Position numbers and translations under genes: made by a program. DNA of 64,000 bases from Geosiphon pyriformis (lineage: Eukaryota; Glomeromycota; Glomeromycetes; Archaeosporales; Geosiphonaceae). Positions 14,306 through 25,039 of this stretch are shown here, piece by piece; positions within the stretch are counted from its first letter, which is position 1, and every line of letters starts with the position of its first letter. The stretch is taken from assembly GCA_016748015.1 (NCBI GenBank), contig JAAOMT010000514.1:604924-668923 (forward strand), given 5' to 3'. The notes beneath the pieces were generated by a model that made no database searches, was not told where the DNA came from, and saw nothing but the letters and a program-made list of their open reading frames with translations.

Positions 14306-14489
14306 TATTGTAATAAAAATATGTATATTAGAAGAAATAACTAAAAGATAACAAAAGAAAAAAGAAAAAAAAAGTGTTATTTCTATGATAAAATTTTTGC
14401 TCTTATTGTGGCCAGGGGATTGACAAAAAAAAATTTTTTTAAATATTATTTATTTATTTTTTTGGTTTAGATAGAAATATTATTATTAT

Positions 14490-14600
14490 ATATAAGTATA
14501 TAATATAGTTTTAATTAATTTAAATAGCTAATTACATATAAAAAATATGTAAATTTTATTTAATTATAAATATTTAATTTATTTATATATACTAAATTAT
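14490..14600 (+). repeat. Decayed LINE 3' UTR ghost under element D
   Basis: AATTTAAATAGCTAATTACA (about 14,518-14,537) followed by TATAAAAAATATGTAAATTT matches the AT-decayed 3' UTR at 27,190-27,230 and, more distantly, the intact 3' UTRs with C replaced by T and G by A. It sits directly before element D, so D appears to have inserted into or beside an older decayed copy. Recognition rests on about 60 bases. Confidence 0.45.
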
Positions 14601-14609
14601 AATTAGATT

Positions 14610-16912
14610 AAAAATAATTCAAAAACTCTTTGTCTCCTTAATTTTATGACCATAACTAGAGCAAAGAGTAAAAAGGCTGCACCTGATATCTGTCTTAAGA
14701 TATCTAATAAAATTTCAACCAGAGGAGCTCTTTCTGTTGTAGAAGCAACTAGGCAAAACGTTTTAGAAGCCTTCCCCTTACCCAGTAATCGTGAAAAACT
14801 GCCTTTGGTAGCCACTAAATCAACTTCCACATCTTTGGCTGGTTTTTTACCAGTCAAAGTTTCTTCAAAGAAACACACTTGGGTTAGTCCCAATGTTGCC
14901 TCCATCCCGACTAAGAGCCCAAAAGTTTTTAATAATAGACCAGTAAATAAGCTGGTCTTCCCCTCTATAGACTCAACACCTGGTGCTTCTGGTACCACCT
15001 CTTCAAAAAAAATGGTCAAAAAGACCAAAAGTTCAGAAAAGTGGGGGCAGTCACTTGTCTCTGCTATTGTTACACCGAACTCTTTTGTGGTTCCCAATGA
15101 GATCTTAGATGAGATTTCAGTAATATCATCTGACACATCATCCAAGATGGGCCAAGATTAACCACTGGCTGTATTGCCAAATGTGGTGTTTTCCAACAGA
15201 TCATTGCTGGTTTTAGAAGCAAAACAATCTCTTCTTGTTGGGTCACCTGTTCTTGGGAACTGGGCTGATCAAATGGAAACTGATTTATCTTCTCCTCTAG
15301 TTTCTGGTGCTATTTCTGGTGGTGCTTGGGAAACTATTACTAGTTGTCAAAGGTTTGCTGGGTGGGTGGCCTTCACTCTGGTGTTTAGTGCTATTTTTAA
15401 GATCAAATTGGCTCATGTTAAGACTGTTTTTCAGTCTGTGCATGGTTTCTTGGGTGCTAAATCTGTTTCAAAAGACAATGTGAAGCTTTTCTGTATGGAG
15501 TTTGCTTCTCAACAGTCTTTGGAAGCTGTGTTTCTGGTTAAGCTTACAAGCTCTGTTTGTTTGGCCACTCTCAAAATTGCCAAATCTTTGGTGGTTTCTG
15601 AATTTGGTTCCTCTTCTGCTGCTGTTGCACTATGTGATGTACCTTTGGGTGTGTTTGCTGCTGACATTAAATTGGCTTTCAGTGTGTTTGGTAGTGTCAC
15701 TCGTGTTGTGCTGAAGCCTGCTGGCATTTGGCAGTATGTGGTGGTTTATTTTGAAAAGTTAGACTCTGCTGTATCTGCCTTGAAGCATTGGTCAGTCTTG
15801 GTGGGCAAGGATAGTGTTAGAATCTTCTCTCTGGTGAATTAAAATAAGACTATTTTGTCTTATAATAAGTTTAAGGCCAAATTGGTCAATCTTCCCCTTG
15901 GCTGTACTGTCTTTGAAATCAGTGATATGATTTCTCAGATTGATGGTTGAACATATTTCATCCCTCGTTCTCCTGATTCTGGTCATTGTTCCCAGTTTGC
16001 TTTGGTTATATTTGACTCTCAAGGCGATTTGGATTCTGCTGTAGTCAAGACTGGTACTTTAAGGAAATGCTATATCTGGTGGGAAACTTCTGGCTGCCGG
16101 CGCTGCTTTAGGTGTTAAGAAATGGGCCATCTGGCTACAGATTGCAAAATTTCTCTACCTTCCACTCTCAAGGTTTCCAAGGTTTTCAAGTCTCATTTTG
16201 TGGGTTCTGCTTCATATACCAAAACTGCTGCTCCTTCTGGTCTTTCTGAGTTTCCTCTTTTAGTGGCTTCTTCAGCTGCTTTTGCTGCTGATCCTGCTGT
16301 TAGTTCCAAGTTGGACTCTTTGGAAAAGCAGATTTTGGATTTGGCTGCTTTGATTAAGTCTATTGTTGAGTCTGTTGGTTCTTTGGTTGCTTTGGTGTCT
16401 CGTCTTCTTGATGATAATGCCATTAAGACTGTTCAGGTTGAGAAAGATATCGTTTCCCTGAAGAGTGCTGCTAACAATTTTTCTAACTTCATGGTTGGAG
16501 TTTTCAAAGACATTGCTTGTCTTAGATCTGAGGTTGACTGTGATGATATGAATTATGATGATGTTCTGGCTGCTAAGCCTTTTTTTTTGAGTGAGAACAC
16601 TATTGAGCATGTCATTGCTTTGTGGCAAATGTCTGGTGTTAAAACCAGGGGCAATATTGAGTCTACTAGATTGTTTCTTAGTGAGTTTATTTTTGACTCT
16701 AGGAATCTGAATGGTATCATTGAGAGAATTTGTGGGTTGGGGTTATTCTCACCTACTTTTGATTCAGCATAGTAAGTCCTTGATTGGGCTGAGTGTCTGA
16801 TTACATGTAGAAAATGCATAATTTATGCCTATAATGTAATCTCTTCTGTGGTATCATAGTTTAGGTAGTATTTGGGTCTCATTCGTTAAAATATAATAAA
16901 AAAAAAAGATTA
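14610..16912 (+). mobile_element. Non-autonomous ORF1-only retroelement D
   Basis: A ~2.3-kb element with a short pyrimidine-rich leader (AACTCTTTGTCTCC near 14,622), one long gag-like reading frame and no endonuclease, RT or RNase H. The final ~140 bp (16,770-16,912) match the 3' UTR of the autonomous LINEs (TTGGGCTGAGTGTCTGATTA, then TTTAGGTAGTATTTGG, then TAATAAAAAAAAAA). The shared 3' end suggests recognition by LINE-encoded reverse transcriptase, as for HAL1-like half-LINEs. That mechanism is inference; the structure is visible. Confidence 0.8.
14646..16772 (+). pseudogene. ORF1-like protein of element D, one frame with four stops
   Basis: From ATG at 14,646 a single frame runs 709 codons to the stop at 16,770, interrupted only by nonsense codons: TAA at 15,159, TAA at 15,840, TGA at 15,948 and TAA at 16,116. 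There is no frameshift. The N-terminus is Lys/Ser/Thr-rich. An RRM-like region lies near 15,630-15,840 (SVFGSVTRVVLKPAGIWQY, then VGKDSVRIF). A CCHC knuckle follows at 16,102-16,146 with C-x2-C-x4-H-x4-C spacing, and the 16,116 stop sits inside it (CFRC-stop-EMGH). Coiled-coil-like heptads (LDSLEKQILDLAALI) come after. It is related in layout to LINE ORF1 but clearly divergent in sequence. The host role of such proteins is RNA packaging (family knowledge). Confidence 0.75.
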
Positions 16913-17930
16913 AACTTATTAAATATTTAATAAAAAAAGTAAAATTTAATAATTATTTATATATATATAATAAAAAATTTAAGTAAAATTTTTTTTTAAT
17001 GCTTAATACAAAATAACTTAATAAGTTATTTTATAAATATAATATAATTATTATATACTAAACATAAATTATATTATAAACAATATATAATTAGTTTTTA
17101 AACCAATTAAACTTATTTTAAATTAAACAAAAAAAACAAATTATATATTATTATTTTATTTAAATAATTCTTAATTATTTATTTTTAATAATTAATTTTT
17201 TTATTTAAACTTTAATATCTTTTTTACTTTTAATTACTGTATTTAATAATTTCAAAAAACTCTTAAATAAAAAAAATTCACAAATAAATCTGATTTTTAA
17301 TTATATTATTATAAAATATAATTTTATTAAATTTATTTTTAATTTTTTTAAAAAACTTTTATATATATTAATAATTATTTTTGAATAACAATTACAAATT
17401 TAAAATATTAAATTGTATAAATAAAAGCATGTAAAAATTTTAAAGCATATTAAAATTTATTATTATTAGAATATATATATTAATTATCAATTTTATTAAT
17501 GTTTTTTAATTTATTAAAATTTTTTTATATTAATTTAAGTTAATAGTTAAATTGTGTTATATTTTTTTGTTGTAAGTAAATTAATTATTGATTTTTTATT
17601 TTCTCATTGCTGGTTAATTTTGTTAATTAAATATAATAATATGAGTTATTTTACATATTTAATGTTAATAATATTACAGTTTATATTAGTTATAAAATAT
17701 AATTTAGCTTTATATTTAAAAATATTTATAAAAAGTTTATGTAAAACTTTTATTATATATTTAAGATTTTTTTAAACAAGTTTAAATTAAGAAAAAAATT
17801 AATATTTTTAAAGATAAAAAAAGTTTTTAAACATAAATTGTTAAAATTAAAAAATTTTAAAATAAATACCAAAAAATTTATTGTAATTTTTATTAAATTA
17901 AAAATTAATTTATAATATTTTAATATAAAT
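16913..17930. other. AT-rich spacer, no gene seen
   Basis: About 1 kb of almost pure A/T between the tail of element D (+) and the tail of LINE C (-). It contains homopolymer runs, including a T run at about 17,931-17,950 that is the complement of LINE C's poly(A) tail. A short open stretch at 17,554-17,775 is Ile/Leu/Phe/Tyr-biased, as expected from random AT-rich sequence, and I do not call it a gene. Confidence 0.5.
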
Positions 17931-18064
17931 TTTTTTTTTTTTTTTTTTTTAATAAGTGAAGTTCAAATGCCACCTAGCATTATACATCATACAAATAATC
18001 TACACTAGCTGTGAATCATGCCTTTGCTACACATGACCAAACATTCAGACTAGTCAGAACAACA

Positions 18065-21000
18065 CTACATACTTATATGAACAGAAACCATGTCATCAAT
18101 ACCTGCATAAAACAAACAATGTTTACAATACCCAAAACTGATGCTAAGTGCATTAGCAACACCCAACAACCTAATCACCCTAGCCAAAAGCCATATAAAA
18201 AAACCAGAAACAGTAACAGAAATGGAATCATCACGTGAAATTAGCTTATTCTTCTCCATAATGGCCCGGTGTTTTGCACAGACCAGCCAGATATTATTAT
18301 GAAATGCAAGACAAAATTCATGTACAAAATTCACAACATTAACCACTGTCACCTTAGGATCCTTATAAACAGAAACAGACTTGTGATACCAATTGCCGAA
18401 AACAAAGCCCTTACACAGGGCTGTATTGACAGTTACATCTGAAATATAAGTTGACAACAACTACAATACACACGAAAAAGAATAAGACAGACCAGAATGC
18501 ACCTCCTAGGCAGCTGCATAAGTGTCCAACAAACTGGCATGACTATCAGCATCAGAAGAGCAAGAAAAAACATGGTCTGAGACTTTAACCTCACCACAGA
18601 ACAAACAAACTACACTGGGATAACTCTTATCATACAAACACTTTTGCACAGCAACAGAAAGGCAATGATGAAGGGCCTTCATGAAATATGTACGAAAGCC
18701 AACCATTCAAATACTAGTAAAACCAGTCACTATATGGGAATCCGGATGCCACACCAAAGAGGACCTGGACTAATCAATATTGCCATGCAAACCATCTGCT
18801 ACAACTTTTGATCCAGAACCAATCTTCCAACATGCTCGATGAACAGACTGGAAAACATCACGAACGAAATGCCTAGAATTACCAGAAACCACAGTACCAC
18901 CAGCTTTTAGAAAACATTCACTAATCAAATAGGGCAGCTGTCAAGGCAAGAAGATGGCATTCTTAGTAAGCACATTAGCACACTCATTGTCCAAAACACC
19001 CAAATGACCTCTCACTTTGACCCAGTTCACATCCAAATTTTTACGATGAATAACATTAGCAATATGGTGCTGTTTGATCCAGCACTGATTCCTGAAATCC
19101 AGACAAATCAACAAAAACTCAAATTTGCATGCATCTAAAGCTGCCTGGCTGTCTGAAAACAAGTCGACCGAATAGGAAGAGGGAACACACTCAAGAGCCA
19201 ATGCAATGGCTTGCAGCTCTGTTAGAGTAGAAAAAACCAGACCAGACATCCCTACACCCAAACCTAAACCAATGTCCTCAAAAAAAACCACAGCACCAGC
19301 CAACATGTCAACAGTACCCAAGTTACTTAGAGATCCATCTGTGTACATAAAGAGGTGGGTGGCACCAACATTCAACAGATCATTACAAATAACACTAAAA
19401 CCAAGAGACTGACAAATGTCAGAAGAGCCACAAACACTCTCATGAGGAGAATGACCAGAAGGAAAAGCAACACCACCAAGAAAATGAACAGAGAGATCAA
19501 ACTAGGAGGAGACCAGGCCATGGGGGTCCAGTCTTTTCCAATGCTTAAAAGTCTTTCAATCAAAAACAATACTGTTTTGGTCACAAAGCTGTTCTACAAA
19601 AGCAATACCATAATGCCTAAGGGAAAAAATGCATTTGAAAAAAATTGTCTTGCCAAGAACTAGAGACATAAGAGTACCACTTCAGAAATGAAAAGCACCG
19701 GCCAGAGAGCCACCCAAAGATAAATCACACCCAGAAAAAATACAAACCACACCTGCCAAAAAGTTGTTTGAAGAGCTGACTCTAACACAAACAGAAAACA
19801 GCAAAGAGTGACGAGAATGCCAGCTAAGAACCTGAAGATTGTGAGACCTATGAAAAAACAAGCAACCCAAAACACCAATCGAATTTGCAAAAGCAATGAC
19901 AGAAGCCAACTTGCTCTTAGTCTGAATCTGCTTAAAAGTTTTTAAATTGTACAAGGAAGGATGATAAAGTGCATTATTGGGAAAGTCCAGAGGCAGCCCA
20001 AATTTGGATTTTAGGCCCTTGTAAATCAAAACATCCTATTTATTACACACATTGAGAGAAATAAAACTGAACTGGGTTCTGTAGCTGATGATAGGAAAGA
20101 GAACTGAAGACACCAAGTAAGCAAACTGTTTATCTGAAATAACTTTTCTTAGAATGAGATTGACAAAAAACCAAACATCCGAATACACCTTAACCAAGCT
20201 AGGCTTCAAAAAACCTTCAGAAAATAAAAAAATCTCCAGATAATGATGAGGTTCACCTCTTTTAGTGATAGAAATTGGCAGGCCACTGATAGTTAGATAA
20301 GGAGCAGCAACCTGACAGTTGATAGAAATGGCCACAGTCTTGTCATTGTTTATTGAAATGTCATTTAAACAAAAGAAATTACTAGCAACATTGAGGATGT
20401 GTTGTGTAGCAGCCTGGCTGCTACCAACCCAGATAGTATCATTAACAAAAGCACTAGCAGTCAGAAACAACATCAGCCCAGCTTGAGATTCTACCCGGCC
20501 AGTCTTAGAAATGAAATGAGAAACCAATCTGTACTCACAAATGCTTTTCTGTCTCTTAACTTTACACAAAAGCAAGTCATAAAATATGCACCAGAAAAGT
20601 GGCAAAAAAACCTTCCTCTGATCCAATCCATCATGAACATAATATTCATTAGTTAAACCAAAATCTGTCATTACTTTGTTAGTATGACTATTATGAATGC
20701 TACCAAAAAATCTGATAAATTTGTTACACATTTTAATCCTGATCAAACTCCTCTTGAGATGCTCTCAATCAACAGAATCATAAGCTTTGTGCATATTTTG
20801 TAAAACCAGCCACAACTCTCAGTTCTTTTTCAAAGCATCTTTGATCACCGAACCAATAGCAAAGATAGGCAATTGAGTAGACATACTCTTCAGAACAGAG
20901 AAATTGTCCCCACGGAAAACATTAAAAGTGCTACAAGCCAGAGAGATCCGATCTGAAAAAATCTTAAAAAGAACCTTGCGAGCTGTTTCAATCAAAGCAA

Positions 21001-22753
21001 TGGGGTGGGTATTTATAAGAACCCCCTCCCATTTGTAAGGTTTAGGTATCATCAAGACCCAGACTTTCCTTTAAGGTCCAGGCACTGACTTACAATTCAA
21101 ACAAAAATTTAAGAGCACCAAAAGCATATCCAAGACTGACTTGTCACAGTGTTTCCAAAGTTCATTAGTGATACCAGAAAGACCAGCTGCTTTTTTATTG
21201 GGCAAATTTGAAATAACACCAAACATCTCATTAAAACCAATTAAATGTATTACATCAGAGAAGGCACCATTGAAGACATAATCCAAAGACCAAAATTGCC
21301 TTGCCTAATCACCAGAGATATCAGAAGCCACCACACGTTTCCTAGTCCAACCCTTCATGATTCCATCTACCTTAGATTTAATCAACTCAGGCTCTAAGAC
21401 CAACTCCCTACCATCTACCAAATAATCCAACATCACTTTACAAAAAGGACGCTCCAAAACACTTCTGATAGTGTGACCCTTATCCATCTCAAAACTTTCC
21501 ATTCTTTTTTTAATAGCCTGCTTTATACAAAATTCTTCAGCACACTTAGATTCCAACAACTTAGAAGAGCGGTAAGACTTTTTCGTCTTAGCCAGCCCAG
21601 AACAGATTGCATCAAAACCAGCACCAGAAAAAAACAAAAATCTCACTGGCAAAGTGTTCACAGAATCAAGTCTGTTCTAAGTATCTAACAACGAGGCAAA
21701 ATCCCTGCCAGAAACCAACTGAGAAGCCTTCACCAGTTTAAACACAAGTAGCTCCAGTTTATGAAACTGGAAAGACACCTTATTAAAAACACAATCAAAA
21801 CCCTTAAACCATTTTTTTTTGAACATTCCACCAGCCAAAAGAACCATAATCTTATGAACAATATCTCACATTGCATCCAGATCAGAAAACTGCTTAGCTA
21901 CAACAAACTCATCCAAGAACATAACAACATTAGCAGCTATAGCATTCCTGAATTCAGACCACTTAACCTCATTGGCATTTTTGATATCATATTTCCAATG
22001 ATTTCTATTTGCTTGTTTGTACAGTGAGTTCAACTCGACATTGAGCAGGCCTCCCAGTCCCACAAAAACAGACACAGTCTTGTAATCAGTATCAAAATAG
22101 TCTTCAATGCCATTTACATCACGATCCACCACTGCACCAACCAAATTAGAAAAAATGAGCACATAGTCAATCATTTTAGTGATGCTATAAGAATTGCATC
22201 AAGTGGGTGACTTCATGAAGGAGCTCTCTCCCAGAGAGTTGATCAAACCCAAATCAAAACATTTTTTGAAACTTGCACACCTGTGAGAACCATTTTCATT
22301 AAAATCACCACTAAAAATAACAAAGGAGGACTCATTCACAGTCTTAGCAATGAGAGAGTTAACCTTGCCAGCCTAAGAAAAATGAACTGCCAAAGATGCA
22401 CCAGCATACAGCCCCAGAATAAACACAGAGAGTTTCTTCTTAAAAAGCAATCTAACCAACAGAAGCCAACCAGGCACCTCTGAAACTTTACACACATGTC
22501 TCACCAAAGAAGAGTCCATAATGATTGCAACACCAGATTCCATGTGACCAGAATCCAGTTCAGAAGTAAAAACACAAACACCATCAAACTTATCAGCAAT
22601 CCAAGGGTAAATCTTTCCCTTCAACTTTGTTTCAGTGACAATAGAAACCATATTGTTCATGTCTTTATGCCAACAAACAATGTCTGCCTGTTTTGCACAA
22701 TTGTTTATACCTCTGACATTGCATGTGGTAATCTTCCAAATAAAGTGAGTCAT
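18065..22753 (-). pseudogene. LINE C ORF2, single 1,563-codon frame with many stops
   Basis: From ATG at 22,753 to the stop at 18,065 the protein stays in one frame; only nonsense codons break it. The domains are: AP endonuclease (CNVRG, TETKL, SGDFNENG; residues ~1-230), reverse transcriptase (DGLDQRKVF, then SAFVNDTIWVGSSQ, where the usual second box FVDD reads FVND; about residues 500-800), RNase H (MYTDGSLSNL, TELQA, FSDSQ; 19,360-19,130) and a C-terminal zinc motif (CLFCGEVKVSDHVFSC). Most stops fall on positions that are Trp in sister copies: 22,197, 21,866, 21,674, 21,305, 20,763, 20,036, 19,552, 19,502, 18,772 and 18,508, positions approximate. Others fall on Gln or Arg. The ORF1 stop TAA and ORF2 ATG overlap as TAATG. 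Confidence 0.88.
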
Positions 22754-24692
22754 TAAGATGACGTGGAAACTGACAAACCCGAATCAGAGCACAGAAGATT
22801 CAACTTATCCAAAACTGAACCAACTGAAGCCTCCAAAGTGACCAATTTTGTCTCCAAACCACCCATCTTGGCAGTAAGAACCTTGGAACTACTAGTGCTG
22901 AAGTCGACAACAGCATCAATAGTGATGGGAGGAGTAATATCAGAAGAACTCAAAGCATTGTCCACAATCATATCTGAATCCACTTCAGAACTCAAAGCTG
23001 CAGAAACAACAGAAGAGAGGGCCAGGGAAGAAGGAACCAAAGGAATTACACCAAAGGAATCCAACCTAATCAGGATGCCAGAAACATGGTCAGCCAAAAG
23101 CTCCAAAGAGCATTCCAAAACTGCCAGACAATCATTCAAATAGGAAACAACAAGATGATCAGAGACTGCTGAAGGAGGAACCAAACCAACACACAAACCA
23201 GACCCAGAAGAACCAAAAAGAGACACACGGAAAGAGGTGTCACTAGCAATTTGGGCCCATGTTTTGCCACCAAACAAAACTGGATGAGCAATAGAAGCTG
23301 ATTTCTTCTTATATATACCAGCCAGACAAACCCAATCCTGATCAGAAACCACCTTCTTCCTATGAACACCAGAACTTTCACTCACAGAACAGTTGGTAGT
23401 GGTATGACTAAACTGTATATACTTGGTACAGCTAGCCAAAACAAGACTAGCCCAATGCAAACTAACACCCTTGAAAATTGGAACAGTACTAACAGCAGCC
23501 AATCTGGCATCCTCATTCTTAAAACAAATGATTGCACACCGATTGTGGACATATGAACCAGGATTGCAGCCAATGAAACAAGTTTTCCCACCATATGATA
23601 CCAACAAATCTGACAGATCATGGGCTGAAGTACCAACTAGAAGAGTATAGAGCAAAGCCTAATAATAATCTCTTGACACCCACATTTGCTTATTATTGAC
23701 GGCCAGTGCTACACGAACTGAATCCTTTCCCACAAGAACAGACCACTTAGAAGCAACCAAACTGGCAACTTCTGATGACTCAAATTCAATCAGGGCTTTT
23801 TGCCAAAGACCAATTAATTGTATTCTGATGGAAATGATCTTGCCAAATTTAGAAAAAACTAATTCCACAGCCAACTTTAGAAGATCAACTGGAATCTCCT
23901 TAATGATCACTTCCCAATTCAAATGAATGTTTGCTTTTTTGAGATCACTATTGACAACAATTTTCTCATGGACTGCCAATTCCCTGGCCTTAATCAAACT
24001 AGACTCACTTGTGAAAGTTGAACAAATAACACCAGGAAACTTTGAGGGAGTTGAAGCTCCTCCAAAACCATCAATTTTATAAAAAAAATTTTTGATTGAA
24101 ATAAGCTTATTACTATTAGTTCTGCCAGGAACAGCTGACAAATTCACATCCAGAGCAAATGATTTCACTGGCCCGAAACTATGACTCTCGAGAACATGTG
24201 AATTAAAAGATGGCAGCTAATTGAACTCACTGATTTTAGGAGGCAGCAACATGGAATTGTCATTGTTGTTGTTCATAGTAGCAAATAGAGATGCTTTGAG
24301 AGGTTATTCTAACATATATGTTCAAGTGCGAGTCCTTTGTGGCGTAGTTTCATTTATTTCGTTGTCCTCATCTGAATTAACATAGCTTGTCTCCTCGGCA
24401 ACCAAGTTCTCAAGCTCTCGACATCTAAAAGACCACTTATACTGTCAGAAACACTACCTACTCTACTTCTTCAGAACACTGTCAGCTTACCATTATTACC
24501 ACCCAAATTTTTCAAACATAGAGGACCAGTAGATGACTCAACCAAAACACCAGCTGCAGGCTTTTTAGACTTCTTGTAAGATGCACCACGGGAGTAGACT
24601 GTGTCAACACATTTGTTTTTAGCACTCTGGTGGGTCCCCAAACCAGCCGAATCTGAACCAGAACCACCAGCAGACACTCCCACTGGTTCCAT
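22753..24692 (-). pseudogene. LINE C ORF1 (gag-like), nearly complete
   Basis: The start is ATG at 24,692 (MEPVGVSAGG). A Lys/Ser-rich N-terminal part is followed by a frame change before 24,168. From 24,168 to 22,753 the frame is constant, with one stop near 23,656 (position Trp/Arg in sisters, SRDYY-stop-ALLY). The RRM-like core is VFSKFGKIISIRIQLIGLWQ (about 23,870-23,810). The zinc knuckle near 23,440-23,390 is degenerate (CTKYIQFSHTTTNC, second Cys lost). The C-terminal ~150 residues are Ser/Val/Leu-rich with coiled-coil-like repeats (LTAKMGGLETKLVTLEASVG). It presumably binds element RNA. Confidence 0.8.
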
Positions 24693-25039
24693 CGCAACAA
24701 ATAAAGGTAAGTTAGAAAAAATAGTTAACAGGGATTGAGGGAAAAGGGAAAAGGAAAACCGATTTCTTCAAAATTATTTTTCATTCTCATTGTGGTTAGA
24801 GGATCAACGAGAGAAAAAAAAGTTTGATTTTTTTTAATATAAATTTGAATATTTTTATAGATTATAATTAATTTAATCAATAATATATTTAATATTTTTA
24901 TTTTAAAAATAGTATGTTTATGTTAAATATTTTAAATATTTTAAAATAATAAATTATTTAAAAATTTAAAACTGTTTTTATAGATTAGCTTTTAAATAAT
25001 TATAATATGTGTTTTTTTAATAAACTTTTATTAAAAAAA

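Larger units (their letters stand above)
7600..14440 (-). mobile_element. LINE copy B, full-length but degenerate
   Basis: Reverse-strand non-LTR element. The 3' end (about 7,610-7,745 on the + strand) is the same 3' UTR as in copy A, including the ACTCGTTAAA-like end before an A-rich tail. The 5' leader near 14,400-14,430 reads CCCCTGGCCACAATAAGAGC on the minus strand; this matches copy C and differs from the ACTTCTTTCTCTC leader of A, E and F. B and C therefore form a second subfamily. All domains can be followed, but frames and stops break it repeatedly. Confidence 0.88.
17932..24830 (-). mobile_element. LINE copy C, full length, inactivated almost only by point stops
   Basis: Reverse-strand LINE with a 3' UTR at about 17,950-18,065 and a long poly(A) tail (T run on the + strand). 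The 5' leader around 24,780-24,815 (TTGATCCTCTAACCACAATG on the minus strand) groups with copy B. ORF2 is in one frame over its whole length. The long tail and lack of indels suggest a relatively recent insertion. Confidence 0.92.

Noticed and set aside
14603-15145. Long open frame on the minus strand opposite element D.
   Set aside because: It is antisense to a frame that shows gag-like motifs and belongs to a recognised element; the minus-strand product has no motif.
17554-17775. A 73-codon Ile/Leu/Phe/Tyr-rich frame that could pass for a membrane or mitochondrial protein.
   Set aside because: It lies in nearly pure A/T sequence where such frames arise by chance, and there is no homology or context.
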